Shown here: positions 1 through 7,799 of the stretch, one piece after another | Position numbering within the stretch: the stretch's first letter is position 1 | Layout: each line of letters opens with the position of its first letter | NCBI GenBank assembly: GCA_902778275.1 | Contig: CACYXE010000003.1 | Coordinates: 62,001-126,000 of the forward strand | Direction of reading: 5' to 3' | From: Oscillospiraceae bacterium | GTDB lineage: Bacteria; Bacillota; Clostridia; Oscillospirales; Oscillospiraceae | DNA: 64,000 nucleotides | Translations under genes and position numbers: made by a program | The notes under the pieces: generated by a model | The model's input: the letters and a program-made list of their open reading frames with translations, nothing else | Databases searched by the model: none | What the model was told of the DNA's origin: nothing

Positions 1-280
1 TGCCCCGGAACAGGCGGCGAACCAGGTCGTTTGCGGCCCAGTCGTTGTATTCCTGTTCAGATACCAGGGGGCTGTAATAGAACACCTTGCGCTTTTCCTG
101 GGAGACGGCGCCCTTGCCCAGCAGCCGCTGGATCAGGGTCTTGACCGTGGTGGCCTCCCAGCCCTTGCGCTCCTGCAGGGCCTGACGGATCTCCGTGACG
201 GGCAGGGCGTCCCCCGCCTCCCACAGGACCCGCATGACCTCCAACTCGGAATCGCTGATTTTTTCAGATAAGTTTTCCAT
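1..280 (-). CDS. BlaI/MecI/CopY-family transcriptional repressor, N-terminal part (3' end outside window)
   Basis: The visible 93 residues form the winged-helix domain of a BlaI/MecI-type repressor. They open with MENLSEKISDSELEVMRVLW and carry the family's recognition-helix signature TTVKTL at residues 44-49. Family members repress antibiotic-resistance or copper genes and are usually inactivated by proteolysis after a BlaR1-type membrane sensor signals. The partner would lie beyond the left edge, so the target cannot be named. The start is the ATG at 280-278, preceded by AAGGAG at 9-nt spacing. A near-consensus promoter lies upstream at 332-360, overlapped and flanked by dyads that probably are its own operators. 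The gene is truncated by the window, not broken. Confidence 0.85.
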   Translation of the reverse strand, partial: MENLSEKISDSELEVMRVLWEAGDALPVTEIRQALQERKGWEATTVKTLIQRLLGKGAVSQEKRKVFYYSPLVSEQEYNDWAANDLVRRLFRG

Positions 281-308
281 GGGATGACTCCTTCCCTTGC
301 AAGGACGA

Positions 309-360
309 GACTACGAACGTCGTCTGAACCTTGTATAGCACAAGAGACTACAATTGTCAA
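309..360 (-). promoter_or_regulatory. Promoter and dyad operators of the BlaI-like gene
   Basis: On the minus strand TTGACA (360-355), a 17-bp spacer and TATACA (337-332) form a near-consensus sigma-A promoter. An ACAATTGT palindrome (350-357) overlaps the -35, and an imperfect dyad GACTACGAACGTCGTC lies at 309-324, just downstream of the -10. Such paired dyads are typical of BlaI-family autoregulation; operator function is inferred. Confidence 0.65.
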
Positions 361-366
361 CCTAAT

Positions 367-381
367 TTAAGGAATCTTAAG
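367..381. promoter_or_regulatory. TTAAG-N5-TTAAG direct-repeat box
   Basis: TTAAG GAATC TTAAG, two half sites with a 10-bp period, lies 6 bp upstream of the -35 of the BlaI-like promoter and about 60 bp upstream of the glpK promoter. The same box occurs at 13134, 22950 and 34091. It resembles an OmpR/PhoP-type response-regulator site. Assignment to the regulator encoded at 23030 is inference. Confidence 0.45.
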
Positions 382-442
382 AAAGTTTTTCCCGGATCCG
401 GTCATCCGACCCGGCGGGCGCGGCGCGGCAGGCATAATAAAG

Positions 443-471
443 TTGCATTTTCCACCGGGCGGCGGTAAAAT
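443..471 (+). promoter_or_regulatory. glpK promoter
   Basis: TTGCAT (443-448), a 17-bp spacer and TAAAAT (466-471) give a sigma-A promoter about 25 bp upstream of the glpK ribosome site (GAAAGGAAAG). Confidence 0.6.
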
Positions 472-503
472 ATAACTATATAACTGCAGAAAGGAAAGTT
501 GAC

Positions 504-1997
504 ATGAAGTACATCATGGCCCTGGACCAGGGCACCACCAGTTCCCGCTGCATACTGTTCGATAAATCCGGCAACATCTGTGCCGCGGTGAATAAGGAAT
601 TCCGGCAGATCTACCCACAGCCCGGCTGGGTGGAGCATGACGCCGTCGAGATCTGGGACACCACCCTGGAGGTGGCCCGGGCCGCAGCGTCCAAGCTGGG
701 CGTGACCGCCCAGGACATCGCCGCCATCGGCATCACCAACCAGCGGGAGACCACGGTGGTCTGGGACAAGGAGACCGGCGAGCCCATCGCCAACGCCATC
801 GTCTGGCAGTGCCGCCGCACCAGCGACATTATCGACAAGCTGGTGGCCGAGGGCCACGGGGAGCTGATCCGGCAGAAGACCGGCCTGGTGCCTGACGCCT
901 ATTTCTCCGGCTCCAAAATCAAGTGGCTGCTGGACAATGTGCCCGGCGCCCGGCGGCGGGCCGAGGCGGGCAAACTGCTGTTCGGCACCATCGACAGCTG
1001 GCTGATCTGGAAGCTGACCGGAGGCCGTGTACATGTCACCGACTATACCAACGCCAGCCGCACTATGCTCTACAACATCCATGAGCTGAAGTGGGACGAG
1101 GAGCTGCTGCGGCTGCTGGAGATCCCGGCCAGCCTCCTGCCCGAGGTGAAGCCCAGCTCCTGCGTCTACGGCAAGACGGACTTTGAGATCGTGGGCGGGG
1201 AGATCCCCATCGCGGGCGCCGCGGGAGACCAGCAATGCGCCCTGTTCGGCCAATGCTGCTTTGAGCCCGGCACCATGAAGAACACCTACGGCACCGGCTG
1301 CTTTTTGCTGATGAACACCGGCGAGACCCCGGTGCAGAGCCAAAACGGTCTGGTGACCACCATTGCCGCCTCCACCGGCGACAAGGTGCAGTATGCCCTG
1401 GAGGGCAGCATCTTCGTGGCCGGCGCGGCCATCCAGTGGCTGCGGGACGAGTTGGGCATCCTTGCTTCCGCCAGGGAGAGTCAGCAATACGCCGAGAAGG
1501 TGCCCGATACCGCGGGGGCCTATGTGGTCCCGGCATTCACGGGCCTGGGCGCTCCCTATTGGAATCAGCGCGCCCGGGGCGCCATCGTGGGCGTGACCCG
1601 CGGCTTCAGCCGGGCCCATCTGGTCCGGGCGACCCTGGAATCCCTGGCCTATCAGACCCACGATATCGTGCGGGCCATGGAGCGGGACTCCGGCATCCCC
1701 ATCGCGGAGCTGAAGGTGGACGGCGGCGCCTGCGCCAACGATTTCCTCATGCAGTTCCAGTCCGATCTGATCGGCAGCGACGTGTACCGCCCCCGCTGCA
1801 TTGAGACCACCGCCCTGGGCGCCGCCTATCTGGCGGGCCTGGCCGTGGGCTACTGGGAGGACCTGAACGACGTGAAGAGCAACTGGTCGGTGGACAGGGT
1901 CTTTACAGCCGAGATGGACGAGGCAAAGCGCAAACAGCTGCTCCATGGCTGGAACAAGGCTGTCAAGTGCGCCCTGCTCTGGGGTCAGGAGGACTGA
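504..1997 (+). CDS. glpK: Glycerol kinase
   Basis: This 497-residue protein phosphorylates glycerol to sn-glycerol 3-phosphate with ATP in the cytoplasm, the entry step of glycerol use. It belongs to the FGGY sugar-kinase family and has the usual length (E. coli GlpK is 502). The N-terminal phosphate-binding stretch DQGTTSSRC is at residues 8-16, [14 protein letters not shown] near 162-175, and the C-terminal FGGY signature [18 protein letters not shown] near 404-421. The ATG follows AGAAAGGAAAG. The next gene starts 9 bp after the stop, so a HAD phosphatase is co-transcribed. No glpF, glpD or glpO is visible here, so the uptake and oxidation genes must be elsewhere. A shared terminator follows at 2831-2865. 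Confidence 0.97.
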   Translation: MKYIMALDQGTTSSRCILFDKSGNICAAVNKEFRQIYPQPGWVEHDAVEIWDTTLEVARAAASKLGVTAQDIAAIGITNQRETTVVWDKETGEPIANAIVWQCRRTSDIIDKLVAEGHGELIRQKTGLVPDAYFSGSKIKWLLDNVPGARRRAEAGKLLFGTIDSWLIWKLTGGRVHVTDYTNASRTMLYNIHELKWDEELLRLLEIPASLLPEVKPSSCVYGKTDFEIVGGEIPIAGAAGDQQCALFGQCCFEPGTMKNTYGTGCFLLMNTGETPVQSQNGLVTTIAASTGDKVQYALEGSIFVAGAAIQWLRDELGILASARESQQYAEKVPDTAGAYVVPAFTGLGAPYWNQRARGAIVGVTRGFSRAHLVRATLESLAYQTHDIVRAMERDSGIPIAELKVDGGACANDFLMQFQSDLIGSDVYRPRCIETTALGAAYLAGLAVGYWEDLNDVKSNWSVDRVFTAEMDEAKRKQLLHGWNKAVKCALLWGQED

Positions 1998-2006
1998 TAC
2001 GAAGCC

Positions 2007-2825
2007 ATGAGCGAGTATACGAAGCTGCGAAACTGTGAGCTGTTCCTGTTCGACATGGACGGCACGCTTTACCTGGGGGATGAGGTCTACGACGGCGCCA
2101 TCGCGCTGATGGAAGACCTGCCGAACCTGGGGAAACGATATATCTATCTGACCAACAATTCTTCCCGGGCGGGCGTCGATTACATCACCCGCCTGCGGCG
2201 GCTGGGTTTTCCCTGCGAGGCGGAGAACGTCTTCACCTCCGGTATGGCTACCGGCCAGTATTTGAACCAGAACCACCCCGGGGCCAGCGTATACCTGGCC
2301 GGGACCAGGGCCTTTTACCGGGAGCTGCAGAGCTACGGCGTCCGCCTGGTCAATGACGAAAACGGCCATACGGAGGCGGACACGGTGGACGTGGTGGTCC
2401 AGGGCTTCGACACGGAGCTGGTCTATGAGAAGCTGGAGCGGGCCTGTCACTTCCTGCGCCGGGGCGCCGTGTTCATCGCGGCCAATCCCGACTGGGTCTG
2501 CCCCATGCCGGGCGACGAGGTTCTGCCCGACTGCGGCAGCATCTGCGCCCTGCTCACCGCCTCCAGCGGCGTGAAGCCCAACTACATCGGCAAGCCCAAC
2601 CGCAGCATGGTGGACGTGATCTCCAGGATGACCGGGATCCCCAACGAGAAGATCTGCGCGGTGGGGGATAGGCTCTATACCGATATCGCTGTGGCCCAGA
2701 ACGCCGGGGCCGTGTCCGTGCTGGTGCTTTCCGGCGAGACCGACCAGGCCATGGTGGACGCCGCCGAGCGCAAGCCCGACTACGTGCTGCCTTCGGTAAA
2801 GGAACTGCATTCGATTTTGAAGTGA
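2007..2825 (+). CDS. HAD-IIA family hydrolase (NagD/PGP-like phosphatase)
   Basis: A 272-residue HAD phosphatase of the class IIA (NagD, AraL, phosphoglycolate/glycerol-3-phosphate phosphatase) type. Motif I is DMDGT (residues 16-20; Asp16 nucleophile, Asp18 acid/base), motif II is TNNSS near 49-53, motif III includes the Lys of GKPNRSM near 195, and motif IV is GDRLYTDI near 222-229. The large C2 cap between motifs II and III fits class IIA. It starts 9 bp after glpK and shares its terminator. Class IIA enzymes include glycerol-3-phosphate phosphatases, so the pairing suggests an overflow role that reverses the kinase when glycerol 3-phosphate accumulates. The substrate is inferred from context only. 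Confidence 0.88.
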   Translation: MSEYTKLRNCELFLFDMDGTLYLGDEVYDGAIALMEDLPNLGKRYIYLTNNSSRAGVDYITRLRRLGFPCEAENVFTSGMATGQYLNQNHPGASVYLAGTRAFYRELQSYGVRLVNDENGHTEADTVDVVVQGFDTELVYEKLERACHFLRRGAVFIAANPDWVCPMPGDEVLPDCGSICALLTASSGVKPNYIGKPNRSMVDVISRMTGIPNEKICAVGDRLYTDIAVAQNAGAVSVLVLSGETDQAMVDAAERKPDYVLPSVKELHSILK

Positions 2826-2830
2826 GATGG

Positions 2831-2865
2831 AAAAAGCGGGGCGGTATGCACCGCCCCGCTTTTTT
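2831..2865 (+). terminator. Terminator of the glpK-HAD operon
   Basis: The stem AAAAGCGGGGCGG/CCGCCCCGCTTTT with a TATGCA-type loop and a run of six T starts 5 bp after the HAD stop codon. It is a clear intrinsic terminator. Confidence 0.9.
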
Positions 2866-2878
2866 GTGAGAACTGCCT

Positions 2879-4669
2879 ATGTTTATCATCAAATACGCGC
2901 TGCCCATCGCCTCGGCGCTGCTGCTCATCCTGTTCTTCTCTGCACTGCCGGCTCTGCATGTGTGTACCCTGCCGCTGGACGCGCCGGCGGAGAAGCGCGC
3001 GCGGCCGGATGCGGGCAGGCGGCGCTTTTCCCGGCGGGACTGGGCGGCGCTGCTGCTGATCATGGCGGCCTATGCCGCGGCGGCCTTCTGGCAGCTGGGC
3101 GACACCAGCGGCCCGGAGACCTATGCCTCCATGGCGGGAGAGAGCGCGGTGTTTCGGCTGCAGGGCGACGAAGCCCCTGAGCGGATCCTGCTGTTCCCCG
3201 GCGTGGGGATGGGCGGCTATACCCTCGAATACTCCGAGGACGGGGAGACCTATACCCAGGTCATGACCTTTGACCAGGGACATATCGAGGTGCTCAAGTG
3301 GGCGGAGCTGATACCGGAAACGGAGCTGCGGCCCCGCTTTGTGCGCCTGAGCTGCACCTCCGGCGAGCCGTGGATGGGGGAAGTGGTGCTGCTGGATGGA
3401 GAAGGCCGCGCGATCCCGGCGACGTCCTCGATCCCGGCGCTGTGCGACGAGCAGGACACGGCCCCCGCCGAGCAGAGCTTTATGAACTCCACCTACTTCG
3501 ATGAGATCTATCACGCCCGTACCGCCTGGGAGCATCTGCACGGCATCTGGCCCTACGAGATCTCCCACCCACCCCTGGGCAAGCTGATCATTTCCCTGGG
3601 CGTTTCGCTCTTCGGCATGACGCCTTTTGGCTGGCGCTTCATGGGCGCGCTCTTCGGCGTACTGATGCTGCCGGTGCTGTACGTGCTGCTGAAAAAGCTG
3701 TTCGGCGGCACGGCGATCCCGGTTCTCGGAACCGGACTGCTGGCCACAGACTTTATGCATTATACCCAGACCCGCATCGCCACCATCGACACTTACGCAG
3801 TGTTCTTCATTCTGTTGATGTATCTGTTCATGTACCTGTATCTGCGGGAGGGGAGTCTGCGCGCCCTGGCCCTGTCCGGCGTCTTTTTCGGTCTGGGCGC
3901 CGCCAGCAAGTGGACCTGTATCTACGCCGGCGCGGGCCTGGCCGTCCTCTGGGCCGGACACTGGCTGCTGCGTGCCGCGGACCATAAAAAACCGGGTCTG
4001 CTCGCTGCCTTCCTGCGCAACAGCCTGTTCTGCGTCCTGTTTTTTGTGCTGGTCCCCGCGCTGATCTACTATCTTGCGTACATCCCTTATGGACAGGCGG
4101 AGGGGGCGCGGCTGTTCAGCCGGGAGTATACCAGAATCGTGCTGGACAACCAGAGCTTCATGTTCAACTATCATGTGGGCGTGGTGGCTGAGCACCCCTA
4201 TTCTTCCCGCTGGTATCAGTGGATCCTGGATATCCGCCCGATCCTGTATTATCTGAACTATTTCGACGACGGGACGCGCTCCAGCATCTGCGCCTTTGTG
4301 AATCCGGCCCTTTGCTGGGGCGGGCTTCTGAGCCTCTTTGTGCTGATCTATACGGCCATCTTCCGCCGGGACCGCAAGGCGGCCTTCATCCTGATCGGCT
4401 ACCTGGCCCAGCTGCTTCCCTGGATCTTCATCCGCCGGCTCACCTTTGAGTATCACTATTTCCCGGCCACGGTGTTCCTGGTGCTGGCGCTGTGCTATGT
4501 GTTCAGCCTGCTGCGGGACAACCGGCGGAATTGGCTGCACTACGCAGTGCCCTTCACCTGCGCGAGCCTGCTGCTGTTCATTCTGTTCTTTCCAGGCCTC
4601 AGCGGGAAACCGGTGGACAACGCCACCGCCACAAAAATCATGCACTGGCTGCCCACCTGGCCCCTGTAA
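2879..4669 (+). CDS. PMT-family (GT39) membrane glycosyltransferase with N-terminal extracytoplasmic domain
   Basis: A 596-residue polytopic protein of the dolichyl-phosphate-mannose protein mannosyltransferase superfamily. These enzymes transfer a sugar from a polyprenyl-phosphate donor to a protein or lipid at the outer face of the membrane. Two N-terminal membrane helices (about 5-26 and 59-78) flank a variable linker. A soluble region of roughly 110 residues (about 80-195) looks like a galactose-binding/discoidin-type sandwich. The catalytic loop follows, with the family acidic pair in FDEIYHARTAW near 205 and HPPLGK near 230, then about eight more helices. The ATG sits 14 bp after the previous terminator with only a weak ribosome site, so the exact start is uncertain. 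The acceptor is unknown. Confidence 0.85.
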   Translation: MFIIKYALPIASALLLILFFSALPALHVCTLPLDAPAEKRARPDAGRRRFSRRDWAALLLIMAAYAAAAFWQLGDTSGPETYASMAGESAVFRLQGDEAPERILLFPGVGMGGYTLEYSEDGETYTQVMTFDQGHIEVLKWAELIPETELRPRFVRLSCTSGEPWMGEVVLLDGEGRAIPATSSIPALCDEQDTAPAEQSFMNSTYFDEIYHARTAWEHLHGIWPYEISHPPLGKLIISLGVSLFGMTPFGWRFMGALFGVLMLPVLYVLLKKLFGGTAIPVLGTGLLATDFMHYTQTRIATIDTYAVFFILLMYLFMYLYLREGSLRALALSGVFFGLGAASKWTCIYAGAGLAVLWAGHWLLRAADHKKPGLLAAFLRNSLFCVLFFVLVPALIYYLAYIPYGQAEGARLFSREYTRIVLDNQSFMFNYHVGVVAEHPYSSRWYQWILDIRPILYYLNYFDDGTRSSICAFVNPALCWGGLLSLFVLIYTAIFRRDRKAAFILIGYLAQLLPWIFIRRLTFEYHYFPATVFLVLALCYVFSLLRDNRRNWLHYAVPFTCASLLLFILFFPGLSGKPVDNATATKIMHWLPTWPL

Positions 4670-4719
4670 GGGCGCGATAGGCATAAAAAAAGAACGGCCT
4701 GCGCCGCCCCGTACCGTAT

Positions 4720-5007
4720 AAAAAAGAAGTAACCCTTGACTGCACACCCGGTTTTCGCACAGCCAAGGGTTACTTCTCTGAATTCTTGATATCTAACATA
4801 CTGGTTACCTCTCTTTCGTTAGAATGCGACCGTGTCATCTCAGGACTCTACTCTCAGGCGTCATCTTCAAAATCGCTTTCCGATATTCCCGTAAGCGGGA
4901 TAGCTATGTGCCGGAACGTTCCCTCTGTATGATCCCCGGTCTTCGTGGCCCCTTTCCTTCTTTTGAAGTTCGGGCCTCGTTACCTGTACATTGGACTCAT
5001 CCTTTCT
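4720..5007 (-). ncRNA. Structured noncoding RNA with own promoter and terminator (candidate raiA-type RNA)
   Basis: The minus strand holds a complete transcription unit without a convincing reading frame. A promoter lies at 5042-5014, a transcript of about 285 nt follows, and it ends in a hairpin with perfect 14-bp arms (AGAAGTAACCCTTG at 4725-4738, its complement at 4764-4777) and a U tract. Internal helices are readable: GGCCC...CTTC-AAAA-GAAG...GGGCC, CCCG-CTTA-CGGG and ATCG-GAAA-GCGAT. Size, GC-rich helices and A-rich junctions suggest a conserved structured RNA. The raiA motif, common in Clostridia, is my best guess from memory, with 6S RNA as an alternative; neither was verified. A 60-codon reading frame inside it lacks a ribosome site and is not believed. 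Confidence 0.65.
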
Positions 5008-5013
5008 GGCTAT

Positions 5014-5042
5014 AATATAGCAAATCTCAAAGGCATTGTCCA
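5014..5042 (-). promoter_or_regulatory. Promoter of the noncoding RNA
   Basis: On the minus strand TGGACA (5042-5037), 17 bp, then TATATT (5019-5014). This is a strong sigma-A type promoter reading into the structured RNA. Confidence 0.7.
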
Positions 5043-5128
5043 GTAGCAACCTTGTCTAAAATTTACAAAGCAAACTTGTGAAAAGCGACGGTTTTGTGCA
5101 AATCAGCCAGAAAAAAGTGAGGCAGCAC

Positions 5129-5240
5129 TTGACGAATCGTTCGTGTTATACTATATTTAATTCGTTGGGCTTTGTCATAGCTGGGGCGGCAAAAAAAGTC
5201 GGGAAACCCTCTTGACAATCCCAACAGTTTTTGCTATTAT
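5129..5240 (+). promoter_or_regulatory. Tandem promoters of tRNA-Ala
   Basis: Two sigma-A promoters in series point at the tRNA: TTGACG (5129)-17 bp-TATATT (5152), and TTGACA (5212)-17 bp-TATTAT (5235). Tandem strong promoters are normal for stable RNA genes. Nothing else is encoded between them. Confidence 0.75.
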
Positions 5241-5252
5241 ATCTTCGCTCAT

Positions 5253-5327
<75 letters not shown>

Positions 5328-5328
<1 letters not shown>

Positions 5329-5365
5329 AAAGAAACAGTCACCGAAAGGTGGCTGTTTTCTTTTG
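5328..5365 (+). terminator. Terminator of tRNA-Ala
   Basis: The stem AAAGAAACAGTCACC/GGTGGCTGTTTTCTTT closes on a GAAA loop directly after the CCA end. Confidence 0.85.
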
Positions 5366-5383
5366 GCACGGAATGGTTGGTGC

Positions 5384-5399
5384 AACCGCTGACCTCTTG
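5384..5399 (-). repeat. Inverted 16-bp copy of part of tRNA-Ala
   Basis: AACCGCTGACCTCTTG is the exact reverse complement of tRNA positions 5292-5307 (3' anticodon stem, variable loop, start of the T arm). It lies just beyond the tRNA terminator in an otherwise gene-free stretch (5366-5643). That stretch also holds a GC hairpin (5458-5486) and the promoter of the next gene. Confidence 0.6.
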
Positions 5400-5542
5400 C
5401 AATTTGATCAAAGCCGCCGGAGGCTGCTTTCCGGCACAGCAAAAAAGCATTAACACTACGCCGGTCTCCCGGGAGGAGGCCGGCGTTTCGCTTTGCCCGG
5501 TTGCGCCGACAACAGGCAGCCGTGAAAGTTTTTCCCGACGCG

Positions 5543-5571
5543 TTGACGGGAGGGCCTTTATGTGATATCGT
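5543..5571 (+). promoter_or_regulatory. Probable promoter of the GltD-like gene
   Basis: TTGACG (5543-5548), 17 bp, TATCGT (5566-5571). The -10 is imperfect. It leaves a leader of roughly 65 nt before the GGGAGG ribosome site. Confidence 0.45.
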
Positions 5572-5643
5572 AAATAACAGGAAAAAAGTACATATAAGTG
5601 CGCTGTTTGCCAATAAAACGAGCCCAACAGGGAGGAAAAACCG

Positions 5644-6882
5644 ATGGCTATTCATATCGTCGCGGAAGCGAATCGCTGTCTTAACTGTAAAAAACCCCTG
5701 TGTCAGCAGGGCTGTCCCGTCCATACGCCCATCCCCACGGTGATCCAGCTGTTCAAGGAGAACCGGCTGGTGGAGGCAGGGGAGATGCTGTTTGAAAACA
5801 ACCCGCTGTCCGCGGTCTGCGCCATCGTCTGCAACCACGAGAAGCAGTGCGCGGGCAGCTGCATCCGGGGCCGCAAGGACAGCCCCGTGCATTTTTCCAG
5901 CATCGAGCAGTACATCTCCGACATGTATCTGGACCGTATGACGGTCACAAAGCCGCCGCGGAAAAAGCAGCGGGTGGCGGTGATTGGCTCCGGCCCGGCG
6001 GGCATGACGGTGGCCATCGAGCTTGCCCGGCGGGGCTATCCGGTCACGGTGTTCGAGTGGAAGGGGAAGATCGGCGGCCTGCTGCAGTACGGCATCCCCG
6101 AGTACCGCCTGCCCAAGACCTTTCTGGACCGCTATCAGGCCCGTATGGAGGAAATGGGCATCACCTTCCGTACCAACACCACAATCGGCTCTGTGCTGAT
6201 GATCCACGAACTGATGCGGGACGGCTACGCCAGCATCTTCATCGGCACCGGCGCGGAGAAGCCCCGGACCCTGGGCATCCGGGGGGAGAGCCTGGGCAAC
6301 GTGCTCTTTGGCATGAACTACCTGGCCAACCCCCGGGGCCACAAGTTGGGAGACACGGTGGCCGTGATCGGCATGGGCAACGCCGCCATCGACGCGGCCC
6401 GCACGGCCCTGCGTAACGGGTCCCGCCATGTGACCCTCTACGCCCGCAGCAAGCATGTGACCGCCAGCTCCAGCGAGGTGGCCTATGCGGAGCTGGACGG
6501 GGCGGAGTTCATGTTCGGCATGCAGATCCTGGAGATCAACGACGAGGGGCCGCTGTTCTCCAAAGCCATCTTCGACGAGGAGGACAACATCATCGGCTAC
6601 GAGGAGGAGCCCGTGCAGGTCCATGCCGACTCCACCGTCATCTGCGTCAGCCAGGTGCCCCGGACCAAGCTGGTCCGTACCACCGTTGGGCTGGACCTGG
6701 ATGAACGGGGTACGCTGGCTGTGGATGAAAACTACATGACCACCAAGCCCGGCGTCTTTGCCGCCGGCGACGTGGTCACCGGGGCCAAGACCGTGGTCCA
6801 TGCGGTGGACGGGGCCAAAAAGGCCGCCGCGGCCATGATCCGCTATCTGGAACAGCGTGATGCCGCGGAGAATGCAGAATAA
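5644..6882 (+). CDS. NAD(P)-dependent FAD/iron-sulfur oxidoreductase, GltD (glutamate synthase small subunit)-like
   Basis: A 412-residue flavoprotein of the GltD/NfnB/DPYD-N family. It opens with a cysteine-rich Fe-S domain (CLNCKKPLCQQGCPVH at 13-28, second cluster around CAIVCNHEKQCAGSC near 59-73). It continues with the FAD dinucleotide fold (VIGSGPAGMTVAIELARRG near 113) and the NAD(P)H fold (VIGMGNAAIDAARTALRNG near 241). GAGDV-type FAD contacts are near the C-terminus (FAAGDVVTGAKTVVHAVDGA). Such proteins move electrons from NAD(P)H to a partner subunit. Here no glutamate synthase large subunit or other partner lies next to it, so the acceptor is unknown. The ATG follows GGGAGGAAAAACCG. 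A 19-bp hairpin lies 16 bp after the stop. Confidence 0.9.
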   Translation: MAIHIVAEANRCLNCKKPLCQQGCPVHTPIPTVIQLFKENRLVEAGEMLFENNPLSAVCAIVCNHEKQCAGSCIRGRKDSPVHFSSIEQYISDMYLDRMTVTKPPRKKQRVAVIGSGPAGMTVAIELARRGYPVTVFEWKGKIGGLLQYGIPEYRLPKTFLDRYQARMEEMGITFRTNTTIGSVLMIHELMRDGYASIFIGTGAEKPRTLGIRGESLGNVLFGMNYLANPRGHKLGDTVAVIGMGNAAIDAARTALRNGSRHVTLYARSKHVTASSSEVAYAELDGAEFMFGMQILEINDEGPLFSKAIFDEEDNIIGYEEEPVQVHADSTVICVSQVPRTKLVRTTVGLDLDERGTLAVDENYMTTKPGVFAAGDVVTGAKTVVHAVDGAKKAAAAMIRYLEQRDAAENAE

Positions 6883-6898
6883 AGCCAACCTTCAAAAA

Positions 6899-6966
6899 GC
6901 AAGAGGTCCGGTCTCACGGGATGTGAGACCGGACCTCTTGCCGGAAGCGGGGAAAGCGATTATACT
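6899..6966 (+). promoter_or_regulatory. Perfect 19-bp hairpin overlapping the -35 of the next gene
   Basis: Arms GCAAGAGGTCCGGTCTCAC (6899-6917) and its exact complement (6923-6941) flank a 5-nt loop. Downstream on the plus strand there is no U tract; on the minus strand GCTTTTTG follows. The right arm merges with a promoter for the next gene: TTGCCG (6938-6943), 17 bp, TATACT (6961-6966). It may end the GltD-like transcript, serve as an operator, or both. Confidence 0.55.
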
Positions 6967-7003
6967 TGAGTATAGAAAAACACAGACGGAGGGCGGTGAG
7001 CGG

Positions 7004-7777
7004 ATGGCGGCGGAGGACAAGCAAAAATTCCAGGAACTGGACCGGGCGATCTGCGCGCTGATCTGCCGCTCCCAGGGGATCAAGGCCCGAGAGATCGCAA
7101 ACAGCCTGGGCGTGGAGCGCCGGGCGGTGAATCATGAGCTGTACAGCTCACCGCTGATGAAGGAGCTGTGCTGGCAGGACGGCGACAGCCGCTGGCACGG
7201 GATCGTCCGGCAGGCAAGCCCCCATGTGGGGCTGCAGGAGTTCGCCGGGTATTACAGCCTGGTGGGCGATTTCCTGGCCCTGACAGAGGAGGAGTGGCTG
7301 CGGCAGCTGCAGGCGGGCTGCGTCAACATCGGGCGCAGTCTCAGCGACACCCGGGGCCTGCTGCACTCCTTTACGGACTGCCGTCAGCAGATGCTGCGGC
7401 TGTTCGAGGACCTGCAGAACATGCTGGGCCGGCGCTGTCTCGACTGGGAGATCGCCTTCGAGCTGCGGCTCAAGCGCTCCCGCCATGTGCGCATCTACGC
7501 GGACGTGCTGGTGCTGACCGAGGACCGGGTCTTCGCGCTGGAATTCAAGATGAAGGATACCATCGAGCCGGAGGAGGTGCTCCAGGCGGCCAAGTACTGC
7601 CCTTATCTGGAGATCCTGTTCGGCCCGGACTATGAGGTGATCCCCGTGCTGGTGCTGACCCGGGCCGCGGAGACTTTCCGTTTCGTCCCCATCGGGGGCA
7701 GTGACCGGGTGCTGCCGGTCTGCTCCGGCGACATGCTTTTCAACGCCTTTGACGAATACCTGGGCTTCCTGGGATAG
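7004..7777 (+). CDS. Protein with N-terminal helix-turn-helix and PD-(D/E)XK nuclease-like domain
   Basis: The function of this 257-residue cytoplasmic protein is not known to me. Residues about 10-45 look like a small DNA-binding HTH (ALICRSQGIKAREIANSLG). The C-terminal half carries a PD-(D/E)XK-like core: YADVLVLTEDRVFALEFKMK near 165-184, with the Asp and the ExK motif on adjacent strands, followed by a helix with Gln/Ala (EVLQAAKYCPYL). This arrangement is seen in restriction-like nucleases and in the nuclease-fold domains of conserved proteins of unknown role. The ATG at 7004 is chosen over upstream codons because GGAGGGCGG precedes it and the promoter -10 is at 6961. It stands alone, convergent with hlyIII. 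Confidence 0.6.
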   Translation: MAAEDKQKFQELDRAICALICRSQGIKAREIANSLGVERRAVNHELYSSPLMKELCWQDGDSRWHGIVRQASPHVGLQEFAGYYSLVGDFLALTEEEWLRQLQAGCVNIGRSLSDTRGLLHSFTDCRQQMLRLFEDLQNMLGRRCLDWEIAFELRLKRSRHVRIYADVLVLTEDRVFALEFKMKDTIEPEEVLQAAKYCPYLEILFGPDYEVIPVLVLTRAAETFRFVPIGGSDRVLPVCSGDMLFNAFDEYLGFLG

Positions 7778-7799
7778 GGTTCAAGTCCCTTCACCCTGG

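Noticed and set aside
402-2810. Long open frame on the minus strand opposite glpK and the HAD gene
   Set aside because: It is a GC-rich shadow with no ribosome site or domain; the plus-strand genes are certain.
4867-5049. 60-codon frame within the noncoding RNA
   Set aside because: It begins upstream of the predicted transcription start, lacks a ribosome site and is broken by the conserved-looking helices.
7778-7799. GGGTTCAAGTCCC text resembling a tRNA T arm between two convergent genes
   Set aside because: Only a 4-bp stem and a T-loop-like heptamer; no CCA, acceptor or anticodon arm, so chance is the simpler view.
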